A stretch of 64,000 bases of DNA from Macrostomum hystrix (lineage: Eukaryota; Platyhelminthes; Macrostomidae), in contig CATNEN010000038.1 in NCBI GenBank assembly GCA_950097015.1, positions 25,457,001-25,521,000 of the forward strand. The letters are read 5' to 3'. Positions 32,363-45,133 of this stretch are shown here, piece after piece. The notes beneath the pieces are model-generated. The model made no database searches. It worked only from the letters and a program-made list of their open reading frames with translations, and was not told where the DNA came from. The stretch's first letter is position 1. Every line of letters begins with the position of its first letter. The translations under genes were made by a program, and so were the position numbers.

Positions 32363-35300
32363 TCAGCCAGTTGCTAGGAAACGCCGGATGCCCAAATCAC
32401 GCCTAGCGCTAAGCGCGCAGTCTGGGCTAAGCAGGCGATTCAGTCCAACAGAGCTAGATAAAGCGCTTCGGCGTTGCCATGGTGACGCTTGCTCGTCGTG
32501 GGCGATAGTCGAACAAACCAGCTGGAACAAATTTTCGCCGGCAAGGCGACGCGACACGCCAAATCGTTGAATGACGGCGTCCGGGCGTTGACGCAGAGCG
32601 GACAGGGCTGACTCGCCTTGATCGAAGGCGATTGGTGGAGTTAGCGCCGGCTCCGGCGCCAGGAGGTTCCAATCGACGCCGAGGCAGCGCTGTACGCTGC
32701 TATGCCGCGGTGGCTTCGGCGATAGTGTCGCCTTTTTTCTAGCTTCGACATCGTCATCGGCGTAGGCGCCATCCAGATCTTTGAAAGTCGGCGTCAGCTC
32801 GTCATCGGACAACTGGACAGCGTCCGAGTTTAGCAACTCCTCAACACCTGGCATAGCGTAGCGACGATGCCGACGCAGGTAACGATTGCGAGACACGGCT
32901 GCTGGCGGATGCACAGCCGTCTGGTCCAAGCCAAGCCGGCGACGTTTCACAACGGCCTCGGCGTCTGGTGCTGGCAGGATTCGGCGAACTAGGCGATCTA
33001 GCAGCCAGGATTCGGGGGAGCAGCTGGCGGACCCGGCTTCGCTGTCGCTGCCACTGGAGGAGCTGAATCGGTGCGTTTCGTTTAGAGGCCAAATAATATA
33101 TGGATTTCTCCTGATTTTGTGAGTGAGATTTAAGGGTGAGATTATCATGGTGAGATGGTGAGTGTTATCTTAAGGTGATGTTGTGTTATCAGATTAAGAT
33201 TATCTTGAGAGGCCTATCTAGTTATTGCGAGAAATAAATACAAAGTGACCTAGACCTCATTTTATCATAGGAAAGCTTATGAATGTCTAGGACATAAAAT
33301 ATATATTAACAATGTTGGAACAGAAACAACAAGTGAACGAGGCTCACCCGCTGTCGCCCTGATCGGGGCTGCCCTCTTGGCTAGGGGTGCTGTTGCTGCT
33401 GCCGCTTCGACGCCGATCTCTGCGGAGTAACAGCCGACGTCGCCTTAAGTCGATTCCATTGGCTTCTTCGATAGCGGCAGCGGCGGCGGTCGCATCGACG
33501 GGCTTGCAACTGGGGTTCGCGACAGAGGAGCTCTCCGATGTCTGCCGACGACGAGCAGAGTCACGACGATCGCGATCTCTAACATGGTCTCGACTACGAC
33601 GACGGTACCGGTGTCGATCTCGACTGCGTTCCCGACTGCGAGCACGACTACGTTCACGACTGCGTTCTCGATCCGGATCACGACTGCGTTCACGACTGCG
33701 AGCACGACTGCGTTCACGACTGCGAGCACGACTGCGAACACGAATGCGTTCACGACTACGTTCTCGATCCCGATCACGACTGCGAGCACGACTGCGTTCT
33801 CGATCCCGATCAAGACTGCGTTCTCGACTGCGAGCATGACCGCGTTCTTGACTGCGAGCGCGACTGCGTTCTGGATCCCGATCACGACTGCGAGCACGAC
33901 TGCCTTCTCGATCCCGATCACGACTGCGTTCTCGATCCTGATCACGACTGCGTTCTCGATCCCGATCACGACTGCGTTCTCGATCCCGATCACGACTGCG
34001 TTCTCGATCCCGATCACGACTGCGTTCTCGACTGCGAGCACGACTGAGTTCTCTACTGCGAGCACGACCGCGTTCTCGACTGCGTTCTCGACTGCGAGCA
34101 TGACTGCCTTCTCGATCCCGATCACGACTGCGTTCTCGATCCCGATCACGACTGCGTTCTCGATCCCGATCACGACTGCGAGCACGACTGCGTTCTCGAT
34201 CCCGATCACGACTGCGTTCTCGATCCCGATCACGACTGCGTTCTCGACTGCGAGCACGACTGAGTTCTCTACTGCGAGCACGACCGCGTTCTCGACTGCG
34301 AGCATGACTGCCTTCTCGATCCCGATCACGACTGCGAGCACGACTGCGTTCTCGACTGCGAGCACGACTGAGTTCTCTACTGCGAGCACGACCGCGTTCT
34401 CGACTGCGAGCATGACTGCCTTCTCGATCCCGATCACGACTGCGAGCATGACTGCCTTCTCGATCCCGATCACGACTGCAAGCACGACTGCGTTCTCGAT
34501 CCCGACCACGACTGCGTTCTCGACTGCTAGCACGATGACGATTGCGCGCACGATCTACTGTTCGAGAATCTTCTTTACTACTGACGCGACTGGTTCTTTC
34601 TTTATCCTGAGCTGGCAACACTTGCGCACCGCTGACGTGACGTTCGCTGCCTGTCAGAATTTTAACACTAGACTCATCAACATTCGGCTGCTGATCAACT
34701 TGATCGTAACTTTGTCGGTCAACTTCCTCATTGGTCTTCGCTGAATGCTGGATTAAGTTGATAGTTTTGATATCACTCTGTTCAGAAACGGCTTCGTAGC
34801 TAACGTCATCGCGCCTTTGAACAAAATATCGTTCTTGACTTAGAGGACTCTTGGGACACTCGATTTCGACGACTGCTTTACTCTGATTGTTTTGGTCTTC
34901 AATTCTGTCTTGCAAAGTAAAACCACCCCTGGTTTGATCCTGATCTAGACTTTCTTGGACAGTCCGCTTTAAGTCTCGATCTTGAGCTGAATCGGTCTTG
35001 TGGCTAGAAGCGTTGGCATTATTACTTTTATTTTCTCGACCATGATGTTGTTTGTGATTGCGGTCAGAAGCCTCTGCTTTCTCGTTTTCGAAGTCTTTGT
35101 CCTTCTCACGACATGAAACTTCGATCTTGTGACGCATTTGATCCACACCTCGACTTTTTTCCTTCTCAAAACTGGAATTCTCAGTTTTGTCCCGCTTCTG
35201 GTCTCGACTTCGTTCTTTATCCTTCTCAGTTTTGGAATCTTCGACCTTGTCGCGCTTTTGCTCACGACTTCTATCTTTGTCCTTCTCAGTTTTGGAATCG

Positions 35301-37360
35301 TCGACTTTGTCACGCTTTCGCTCACGACTTCGATCTTTGTCTTTTTGACAACTGGAATCTTCCATCTTGTCATGCTTCTGATCTCGACTTCGTTCTTTGT
35401 CGTGACGACTGGAATCATCTACATTGTCACGCTTCTGATCTCGACTCCGATCTTTGTTGTGGCGACTGGAATCGTCGACCTTGTCACGCTTCTGATCTCG
35501 ACTTGGATCTTTGTCGAGACGGCTAGAATCTTCGATCTTGTCACGCTTCTGATCTTGACTTCGATCTTTGTTCTGACGACTGGAATCGTCGATATTGTCA
35601 CGCTTCTGATCTCGACTTCGATCTTTGTCTTTGTCCAGACTGGAATCTTGGACCTTGTCACGCTTTTGATCTCGATTTGGATCTTTGTCGTGACGACTGG
35701 AATCATCTACATTGTCTCGCTTCTGATCTCGACTCCGATCTTTGTTGTGGCGACTGGAATCGTCGACCTTGTCACGCTTCTGATCTCGACTTGGATCTTT
35801 GTCGAGACGGCTAGAATCATCTACATTGTCACGCTTCTGATCTTGACTTCGATCTTTGTTCTGACGACTGGAATCGTCGATATTGTCACGCTTCTGATCT
35901 CGACTTCGATCTTTGTCTTTGTCCAGACTGTAATCTTGGGCCTTGTCACGCTTTTGATCTCGACTTGGATCTTTGTCGTGACGACTGGAATCGTCGACAT
36001 TGTCATGCTTCTGCTGACGACTTCGATCTTTGTCTTTTTGACGACTGGAATCTTCAATCTTGTCACGCTTTTTATCTTGACCCTGATCTTTGACCTGATT
36101 GTGATTAGAAGCTTCAGCCTTGCTACTTTTACTGTTCCGACTTTGACAGTGATCTTTTTCCCGACTGGAGTCTTCAAGCTTTCGTTCTTGATCTTGATCT
36201 GGAAGCTGCAGTTGAGGGGAATCTCTGATTTTGGTCCGCTTCCGAACCTGACTTTGGTCTTGGTCGTGTTCGCGTTTAGAAGCTTTACTGCTCTTCTGAT
36301 CCCGACTTTGAACTGGCTCCTGCTCACGAATAGAATCTTTGGCTTCGTTACGCTTTCGATCTTGATCTCGATCAGAGTGCCGATCAAGATTGGAATCTCT
36401 TTCCTTTTCGCTCTTTAGGCGTTGGACTGCGTCCTTATTTCGATCCTGCACCTTCTCAGTCTTTCGATTGGTATCTCGAACCGGTTCCACATCCTTAATC
36501 CTTTCCTTAACCTTGTCTTGCTTTTGATCATGTCCCCCGTCGGTATCCTGGTTCGATTTGGTACCTTCAACATCTGGACGCTTCGGGTCATGACTCAGAC
36601 TATCAGCACTTTGAACAAAATTAAGCTTCGAATTATCAAGTTGGTCGTGATCGTGACTGTGTTTGGAAATAATCATTTTTAGGTCTCTACTAGGAACCTC
36701 GTCAGGAATAGGATTTTTAATGTCGCCTTTTATGGCGTCATTTGGACGACTGCCACCTGGATTGTCTGCTGATGAACCCTCAGTTGTCTTCTGATTGTCC
36801 TCACAAGCACACAGAGGCGCTGGAAGGGCTACAGTGGGAGTACCTCCGTTGGCATTCATATTAAGCATCTCCCATTCGGGATCGATCAGCATCAGCTCAT
36901 CCTTCGGAGGCTTCAGATCGTCCTCGTCGTCATCACTGTCACTAGTACCGCTATCTCCGTCTGGGACAACGCTATTATTCTCTTCGGCTGTCTTCAACTG
37001 ATCCGTCTGACTATGATTCTTGACGCTCTTCGATCGCTTTGATTTCTTGGACTTCTTAGACTTGCTTTTCTTTTTCTTCTTTTTCTCTGGTGATGATTTC
37101 CTATCGCCCAGCGAATGCTTCTTTCGCTTGTTATCGCCGCCTGCTTGTTCGCTGTGACGCTTTCGTTTCTCTCTTTGATGTGATCTGTCCTTGTCGAGGC
37201 TGGGTGACGAATCCGATGGCTGAGACTTTCCATCGCCGTCTCCCTTGTCAACTGGTTGAATTCTTTGATGCTGCTGAATATGACGGTGTCGATGCCTATT
37301 TTGAGAAGAGGAGTCGCGGTGGTGCGACTCGCGATGCGAAGACTTCTCCGCTTTTTCTGC
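32363..37360 (-). CDS. Large RS/RD/ER-rich nuclear-type protein, 5' end not found
   Basis: Two exons seen: 37360-33348 and 33062-32363 (4013 + 700 bp, 1570 aa), joined AGCGG|gtgagc to gattcag|C in frame. N-terminal part: basic (KKKKKKSKSKKSKKSKRSKS), then acidic (SDDDEDDLKPP). Middle: about 20 imperfect DKDRSRDQKRDKVDDSSR-type repeats (35200-36060). Then long RSRDRDRE/RSRARSRE repeats (33600-34530). The C-terminal exon is non-repetitive, with LLDRLVRRILPAPD and RHSSVQRCLGVDWNLLAPEP. RS/RD tracts are typical of splicing-associated nuclear proteins, but I recognise no RRM, kinase or other domain, so I name no family. The frame begins at an acceptor (ctcgttgcag|GCAGAA) with no usable ATG, so a 5' exon lies upstream, beyond the 32-bp repeat. 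If the intron were retained, a TGA at 33344 would end the protein early. Confidence 0.75.
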
Positions 37361-37439
37361 CTGCAACGAGACATGAAATAAAGCTTTTGCTGTGAGCTAA
37401 ACTTTGCTTTACTAATTGGGACTAATATACTTGACAATA

Positions 37440-37925
37440 TGCGAAAATGGAGAAAACTAAAGACGCACTTGAGGAAACTAAACGGGAAACTAAAGACACA
37501 CCGAGGAAACTAAATGGGAAACTAAAGACACTAAACGGGAAACTAAAGACACACCGAGGAAACTAAATGGGAAACTAAAGACACTAAACGGGAAACTGAA
37601 GACACAGGGGGAAATTAAATTGGAAACTGAAGGCACACTGAGGAAACTAAATGGGAAACTGAAGGCACACTGAGGAAACTAAATGGGAAACTGAAGGCAC
37701 ACTGAGGAAACTAAATGGGAAACTGAAGGCACACCGAGGAAACTAAATGGGAAACTAAAGACACACCGAGGAAACTAAATGGGAAACTAAAGACACTAAA
37801 CGGGAAACTGAAGACACAGGGGGAAATTAAATTGGAAACTGAAGGCACACTGAGGAAACTAAATGGGAAACTGAAAGCACACTGAGGAAACTAAACGGGA
37901 AACTAAAGACACACCGAGAAAACTA
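37440..37925. repeat. 32-bp minisatellite upstream of RS-rich exon
   Basis: Units of aaactaaatgggaaactgaa plus ggcacactgagg (32 bp) with shorter aaacggg and cagggggaaatt variants; about 15 copies. It lies in the presumed 5' intron of the RS-rich gene. Confidence 0.95.
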
Positions 37926-38610
37926 AATATGATACTGATCAGTACATCAACTTTAAAATAACGATAAGCAAATGAAGAGTGCAGATCATAACTTATAAAT
38001 CTGAGAAGACAGAACTGCATATTTTATTTATTACATAATATATAAGCGTATTGTAATCACGATTGAGAACATAACAAGAGTGCATGAATGCAGCACAGAA
38101 CAGCCTGCACTTTATTCTTACATAAATGACAATTTTTCTCCTACATACGAGCGTATATATTGAGTGATCATGCATTCCGTAATTTATAAAAAAAACACTT
38201 TTAACTACTGACTTTCAAATCAGAGTGAGCAGCAAGAACGAAGGAATAACAATGAAACATTCAAATTTCTCAAACGCAGAATAGCAGAACAAAATATTTA
38301 CTTGCAATACACAAACTGCCAACTTATGAAGCAAAGCGGATTAGCATTACATGGTAATTTACTTATTGTTTTATGAAAATTCTTTCTGAATTATTTTTTT
38401 TGTTTGATAAACAAAATGAGATAATAGAATGAATCATTTAAAAGATTAATACATTTAGACTCAGAAGAAAAATCTGTTTTATAGTCAAGTCAAAATACTT
38501 ACATTGCTAGAAGCATGCGAATCAGTTCATCTAGTTCAAATGTGCACTGGGGTGGTAGGATTTTTGAAATTCATTTTCGAAATTCATACAAATAGTTTTA
38601 CTTGAACGGC
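37926..38610. other. AT-rich; possible 5' exon region of RS-rich gene
   Basis: A perfect-looking donor on the minus strand (agcaat|gtaagt, about 38505) could belong to a 5' exon. The in-frame reading before it has a stop and no ATG, so I do not call an exon. Confidence 0.3.
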
Positions 38611-38617
38611 AAACAAC

Positions 38618-38950
38618 ACAGGGTAGATATTTTAATTAGAAGCCTGGCCTGTCTCAAAATACATTTAGGCTGGCCAGGTTTTTTATAGCATTGACCAAAT
38701 GGGGTAGATAATATTTTAATTAGAAGCTTGGCCTATTTCAATGTACAATTAGGCTAGCCTGGTTTTTATAGCACCCACCAAGCGGGGTACAGAATATTTT
38801 CATTAAAGACTGTTCTGTCTCAATGTACATTTAGGCTAGCCTGGTTTTTATAGCACTGACCAAGCGGGGTAGAAATTTTCTAATTAAAAGCCTCGACGGT
38901 TTGCCTTAATGTACATTTGGGCAAGAAAGATTTATAAGTTTGGTGAAACC
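38618..38950. repeat. 82-83-bp tandem repeat, 4 diverged copies
   Basis: Copies begin with ggggtaga/c at about 38701, 38783 and 38866, with a first copy near 38620. Shared core aggctagcctggtttttata. The copies are clearly diverged, so this is an older duplication. Confidence 0.88.
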
Positions 38951-39168
38951 CGAATGTACATTAGCAATTGGCTGCGTTGCATTAATTGACAAATAAATAT
39001 CACAAATAAATAAGTATTTAATGCGAGAAACTTCGAATCCGAATAATTTTTATAGACCAATTAATTGAACAATCAATTCTATTGTTGAGTAAACATAATT
39101 AATAATTTTTAACGTCACACAGAAAAACCTTAGAGTAAACCAATTTGTGAAAAACTGCCGTTTTGTTC

Positions 39169-39717
39169 TCAAACGCTCTTCTTATATTCGATGCGTTCAA
39201 CAGAAACGTCGTCCAACAATTTGTAGACGTAGCAAACCACAGTGGCTGCTTGAATGTCCAGCAAAGCAAATGACGGCACAGATTCGCACTGGGTTGGCGA
39301 GAAGGCGCCAGTAGCGCTGCCAGGATTCAGAAAGAATCTACCATCCTTTTCGAAAGCCTCAAATCGATGCGTGTGACCGCTGATGACAATATCAGCGCCA
39401 AGTTGTCTCTGCATAGAGCTTAGAGGAGCCGGGTCGCCCCATGGTATTAGCTGATGACCGTGAGTCATACCAATTTTAAACTGACCGACAGTGACAACTT
39501 TTGTATCCGGCCATTGGGCATTGTCGTCGAATTCTCCGCGCACAATGTGCACATCTGTGGCCAGAGATTTCAAATAGTCGTACACATCTCTACTGGATAG
39601 ATTGCCAGTGCACAGAATATGCTGAATTTTGCCTGGCACTAGTAGCTTTTTAAATTTGGCCGGCAAAGCTTGAGCTCGGTAGGGTATGTGAAAGTCGCCA
39701 ATTACCAGTACCAGCAT
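39169..39717 (-). CDS. VPS29: VPS29, retromer subunit
   Basis: 182 aa, the usual VPS29 length, complete from [14 protein letters not shown] to [10 protein letters not shown] in one exon. VPS29 has a metallophosphoesterase fold and is the retromer subunit that supports VPS35 in endosome-to-Golgi and endosome-to-plasma-membrane recycling. Family motifs are all present: [57 protein letters not shown] and NPGSATGA. Animal VPS29 lacks full phosphatase activity because one metal-site histidine is replaced; here the equivalent GDFHI stretch resembles the animal form. The gene is intronless, which could mean intron loss or an old retrocopy; no poly-A tail or target duplication is visible and the frame is perfect. 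Confidence 0.97.
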   Translation of the reverse strand: MLVLVIGDFHIPYRAQALPAKFKKLLVPGKIQHILCTGNLSSRDVYDYLKSLATDVHIVRGEFDDNAQWPDTKVVTVGQFKIGMTHGHQLIPWGDPAPLSSMQRQLGADIVISGHTHRFEAFEKDGRFFLNPGSATGAFSPTQCESVPSFALLDIQAATVVCYVYKLLDDVSVERIEYKKSV

Positions 39718-40960
39718 GGTTAAAAGATTTTATTTAAACAAATTTAGCAAAACTTCTGATTTGATGTCCACTTTTAACTGCAGTTCTGCAATTAAATCAC
39801 AGAAAAAAGTTTAAAGAAAGTTAGTATACGCTCTCAAAAGTAACAATTGATTCCACCTGCCCCATTCAGTGTATCGCGCGGCTGCGTACAGCTGTACAGT
39901 CCACGGACACCCTTAATTACCCACGCTGATGGTGGTACCCACTTCACAGCTGCGTGAGCTGAAGCAAAACAAAGTTAAATGTCTTTGTAAGGGCCACATA
40001 TTGTTCCAGTGAAATCAGGAATGGACTAGCAACTAGCCACTAACCCCAGCTTGTCTAAAGCTATTGTGCAATAAAAAAGACAACTGTCTACTTCAACGTT
40101 GTATTCGTATTAGTTTGTTGTAGATCAAACAGGGGTCCGTTTTAACAGATAAAAAGAGTGAAATTTGAAGTCTGTGAAAATTTGCCATTATGGAAGGACT
40201 GACTCATGGCAAGAAAAGTGGAGAAACGTGCGACTTTTGCACCAACGTCTTTGAGATCACGGCCAAATTTTATAGACTTCTTTTGAGGTTTTAGGGAGTG
40301 TCACACCGATACACAGTGATAACACACCTGTGTGAGTAGGTGCTCAAAGATCAGCGGAATGGGTAGAATTTGCTCCGCGAACACTGCTGGTCATTTTATA
40401 TATTAGTTTAGTGAGTTCTGTCCTCTAACAAAATAGCTTCCAAAAACTACTGTAGATCCTTCTGTTTTTTCGGCCTTCAAACTCTGAAGGAGTGGGGGAG
40501 TGAGGCCAATTGGGCCAGTCAATGCGATCAATAAAATTTGATCCCAAACTGCCGTCAGATTAGGCGCTCTGGGAGGGCGGCAAGCGGAAGGGAGGAAGAG
40601 CGATTTGGGAGAGGCAAATGAGGGAGGCAGGAAGGGGAGCAGGAGGAAAATGGTTGAGAAGCGGAGAAAATCGAGCTGTTTATTTTTCGGGCAGAAATCC
40701 CCTAACAGAGGGGGGGGCAAACTCGCTGTCAGCGAATAATCCCAGCAATTTACCGCACAGCCAAAAAATAAGTAGCACGATATATATAAGCGGTCTAATC
40801 GACAGACTACTATTGCGGCACTAGTTTTGTGTCCGGGATTATCAACTTCTAAATTAAAGACAAAAACTGCCGAGACATATGACCAAGGAGAAGAGAATAA
40901 TGCAGTTTATTTTGATACCGTTGAAGCTCTAATGAAAGAAGCAGTAAAACAGTTACAGGG
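39718..40960. other. Intergenic upstream of VPS29; no gene seen
   Basis: No supported gene. It presumably holds the VPS29 promoter. 40560-40660 is purine-rich (gggagggcggcaagcggaag). Confidence 0.5.
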
Positions 40961-40963
40961 GGT

Positions 40964-41118
40964 AGAACAGTAGATGGAGGAGAAAGATACAGTGGGGTAG
41001 AAACAGTAGATGGAGGAGAAATATACAGTGGGGTAGAAACAGTAGATGGAGGAGAAATATACAGTGGGGTAGACACGGAAAATGGAGTCGAAAATTACAG
41101 GGGTAGAAACGGTAGATT
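40964..41118. repeat. 36-bp tandem repeat, about 4 copies
   Basis: Units of gtagaaacagtagatggagg plus agaaatatacagtggg. The last copy is diverged. Confidence 0.92.
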
Positions 41119-41870
41119 TTAGACCGTTAATTTCGGAAGAAGATGTGCAGGTCAAAGAGATCAAGTAAAAATAGGAATTTAAAATGCAAAAAGCAAAGGG
41201 AAATGGAGCTAATGTTATAGAAGTCAGATTCTAACATATTCTCTTCCCAAAATCTGAAACAGGAAAAGCGGCAGCAGTATTCTCAGATTTACTCAGATCT
41301 TAGCCGCCGATAGGAAGGCCAAGAAAAGAAGCTGCCCCTAAAACACACACACGCACACACACACACACAACAAGAGAGATAGGGGAGGGGGTGAGGTCAA
41401 AAACGAAGCCCAATCTGCTTCCTCAGAAAGTGGAGCACATAGCTAGCTAAGGTCGTCATCAGAAAACTGGCAAATTTGGTAGAAAATGCAAAGAACCAGA
41501 CAGACAGGCAGACAGACAGGCGGACAGGCGGACAGATGGGCTAAAGCCTCACTGGGAAAGAAATACGAAACACTGTCGGAGGCTTCAGTGTAACAGTGAT
41601 AGAGAAATCGAATTGACCCGTTACTGGTTCGCTGCGGGGCTTCTAAAACAGCTCTTTTTCCCTCGACAGTTCTATTTTTCCCACACTTTCGCTCTCTCTC
41701 TCTCTCTGAATCGTTGAGACGCAGACGCGTCCCGCATACCAATTATTCCATGGTGTCTAACAATTTCCTAGCCAAGATAATATTGAGAAACTCGCGTGCC
41801 TAGAATATCAAACCTGATGGCAGTTTGATGAGGGCATCAGCAAGTTTAGAATACTTTAGAATAAAGTATT
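41119..41870. other. Intergenic with (CA)n and (CT)n microsatellites
   Basis: (ca)n at 41343-41369, cagacaggcagacagg repeats at 41492-41535 and (ct)n at 41690-41708. No gene seen. Confidence 0.6.
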
Positions 41871-44115
41871 CTAAAGTTACAGAAGGGTTCTGGTGCTGTT
41901 ACAGAAGGGTTCTGGTACTGTTACAGTAGGGTTCTGGTGCTGTTACAGTTGGGTTCTGGTGCTGTTACAGTAGGGTTCTGGTGCTGTTACAGAAGGGTTC
42001 TGGTGCTGTTACAGAAGGGTTCTGGTGCTGTTACAGAAGGGTTCTGGTACTGTTACAGTAGGGTTCTGGTGCTGTTACAGTAGGGTTCTGGTACTGTTAC
42101 AGTAGGGTTCTGGTGCTGTTACAGTAGGGTTCTGGTACTGTTACAGAAGGGTTCTGGTGCTGTTACAGGTAGGGTTCTGGTGCTGTTACAGTAGGGTTCT
42201 GGTGCTGTTACAGTAGGGTTCTGGTGCTGTTACAGGTAGGGTTCTGGTGCTGTTACAGTAGGGTTCTGGTACTGTTACAGAATGGTTCTGGTACTGTTAC
42301 AGAAGGGTTCTGGTACTGTTACAGGTACTGTTCTGGTGCTGTTACAGTAGGGTTCTGGTGCTGTTACAGTAGGGTTCTGGTACTGTTACAGAAGGGTTCT
42401 GGTAATGTTACAGGTAGGGTTCTGGTGCTGTTACAGTAGGGTTCTGGTGCTGTTACAGAAGGGTTCTGATACTGTTACAGAAGGGTTCTGGTACTGTTAC
42501 AGAAGAGTTCTTGTGCTGTTACAGAAGGGTTCTGGTGCTGTTACAGTAGGGTTCTGGTGCTGTTACAGGTAGGGTTCTGGTGCTGTTACAGGTAGGGTTC
42601 TGGTGCTGTTACAGGTAGGGTTCTGGTGCTGTTACAGGTAGGGTTCTGGTGCTGTTACAGTAGGGTTCTGGTGCTGTTACAGTAGGGTTCTGGTGCTGTT
42701 ACAGAAGGGTTCTGGTGCTGTTACAGGTAGGGTTCTGGTGCTGTTACAGTAGGGTTCTGGTGCTGTTACAGTAGGGTTCTGGTGCTGTTACAGTAGGGTT
42801 CTGGTACTGTTACAGTAGGGTTCTGGTGCTGTTACAGAAGGGTTCTGGTGCTGTTACAGGTAGGGTTCTGGTGCTGTTACAGAAGGGTTCTGGTGCTGTT
42901 ACAGGTAGGGTTCTGGTGCTGTTACAGTAGGGTTCTGGTGCTGTTACAGTAGGGTTCTGGTGCTGTTACAGGTAGGGTTCTGGTGCTGTTACAGTAGGGT
43001 TCTGGTACTGTTACAGGTAGGGTTCTGGTGCTGTTACAGTAGGGTTCGGGTGCTGTTACAGTAGGGTTCTGGTGCTGTTACAGGTAGGGTTCTGGTGCTG
43101 TTACAGTAGGGTTCTGGTGCTGTTACAGGTAGGGTTCTGGTGCTGTTACAGGTAGGGTTCTGGTGCTGTTACAGGTAGGGTTCTGGTGCTGTTACAGGTA
43201 GGGTTCTGGTGCTGTTACAGTAGGGTTCTGGTGCTGTTACAGTAGGGTTCTGGTGCTGTTACAGTAGGGTTCTGGTGCTGTTACAGGTAGGGTTCTGGTG
43301 CTGTTACAGGTAGGGTTCTGGTGCTGTTACAGGTAGGGTTCTGGTGCTGTTACAGTAGGGTTCTGGTGCTGTTACAGTAGGGTTCTGGTGCTGTTACAGA
43401 AGGGTTCTGGTGCTGTTACAGTAGGGTTCTGGTACTGTTACAGAAGGGTTCTGGTACTGTTACAGTAGGGTTCTGGTATTGTTACAGAAGGGTTCTGGTG
43501 CTGTTACAGGTAGGGTTCTGGTGCTGTTACAGTAGGGTTCTGGTGCTGTTACAGTAGGGTTCTGGTGCTGTTACAGGTAGGGTTCTGGTGCTGTTACAGT
43601 AGGGTTCTGGTACTGTTACAGGTAGGGTTCTGGTGCTGTTACAGTAGGGTTCGGGTGCTGTTACAGTAGGGTTCTGGTGCTGTTACAGGTAGGGTTCTGG
43701 TGCTGTTACAGTAGGGTTCTGGTACTGTTACAGTAGGGTTCTGGTACTGTTACAGTAGGGTTCTGGTGCTGTTACAGAAGGGTTCTGATACTGTTACGGA
43801 AGGGTTCTGGTACTGTTACAGAAGGGTTCTGGTATGTTACAGGTAGGGTTCTGGTGCTGTTACAGTAGGGTTCTGGTGCTGTTACAGTAGGGTTCTGGTG
43901 CTGTTACAGTAGGGTTCTGGTGCTGTTACAGTAGGGTTCTGGTGCTGTTGCAGAGGGGTTCTGGTGCTGTTACAGAAGGGTTCTGGTGCTGTTGCAGAGG
44001 GGTTCTGGTGCTGTTACAGTAGGGTTCTGGTGCTGTTACAGTAGGGTTCTGGTGCTGTTACAGTAGGGTTCTGGTGCTGTTGCAGTGGGGTTCTGGTGCT
44101 GTTGCAGAGGGGTTC
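41871..44115. repeat. 19-21-bp minisatellite, about 108 copies
   Basis: Units ggttctggtgctgttacag followed by a linker taggg-type sequence: ta, aa or gta. Many units read ttacaggtaggg, an AG-GT juxtaposition. Large stretches repeat with nearly the same order of variants (for example about 42900-43130 and 43500-43690), so block duplication occurred. Units at the right edge are degraded (ttgcagaggggttc). Confidence 0.97.
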
Positions 44116-45133
44116 TTTTGTTGCTATGTGGTGTTACAGTAAGGTTTTGTTTGTGATATAGTAGATTAGTTTGTAACTATACAAGGCTGTTTATAATTGT
44201 GAATTTTAATAAGTTGATTGCACTAAATCTGAGATTACATACCTTACCCTATTATATAGTTAATGAAATAAAAAAACTGAGGTCGTACTGAGTTGAAAAG
44301 AAAGTAGTCGCAAAAAATATTCGGTTTCCTGTGCAAAGAAAATTTACTTCTCAAATTTTGTAAAGACTGAGTAAAGTCAGTGTGAAAAGCTAAAATGAAA
44401 AAACAAAATAGATCAACTAGCTAGTTGAATCAGCAGCATAGCCTAGTTAGTCTAGGATTCATTGTGTAAATATTGGTACATGGATGTATTAGTGCTTACA
44501 AATCACAGTCACAAGCTAGGTGTGCGTAATAAGACCCACTTATTGGTAGCCTAGCAACGCTCTTAAGAAAAAAACACGTATTTGTAAATGTAACAACCAA
44601 AACAGTTTAGGTCTACATTGGCATTTTCGTTGATTAGTTTAACAACCAGAAAACGGGTAAGGATATGTAAAAATATAATTTAGCAATGTTAAAATACGGA
44701 CGGCAAAATTTATTCATCACAAAAGCAGCGAAAGAAGAAAATCTGTTTGAGCAAAACGATACTACTAGTAAGTAGCTAAAGTATAGAACGCTATCTAAAC
44801 AAAAAAACTGACGCACAAGCAAATGAAGGCGGCAATTTCTTTAATATTGGAAAATCAAGAGAATCGTGCAAAAAGATGGATAGAGAAATGTTTAGCATTT
44901 CGCCACTTAATTGAAGAAGAGCACACAACCACACTATACTACTTATTTGGCTAGTGTAAATAGTAAAATAAGAAACACTGGATTCAAAAGAAGTACCTAT
45001 CGCTGAAGATAAATCTTAACTACACTACTTACATATTTTGTAAGTAGTAAGTAAAACATTTTACATTCGATTTTGATTTTCCTTGAAAAAAACATAAAAC
45101 CAGTTTCAGCACACAATTGTTAGCAAAACCAAT
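44116..45133. other. AT-rich 3' flank of FAM228-like gene
   Basis: No gene or repeat of note; it includes the likely 3' UTR of the FAM228-like gene. Confidence 0.5.

Noticed and set aside
33387-36418. Long ORFs (up to 429 aa) opposite or out of frame with the RS-rich gene
   Set aside because: They are shadows of the repetitive RS/RD coding sequence in other frames.
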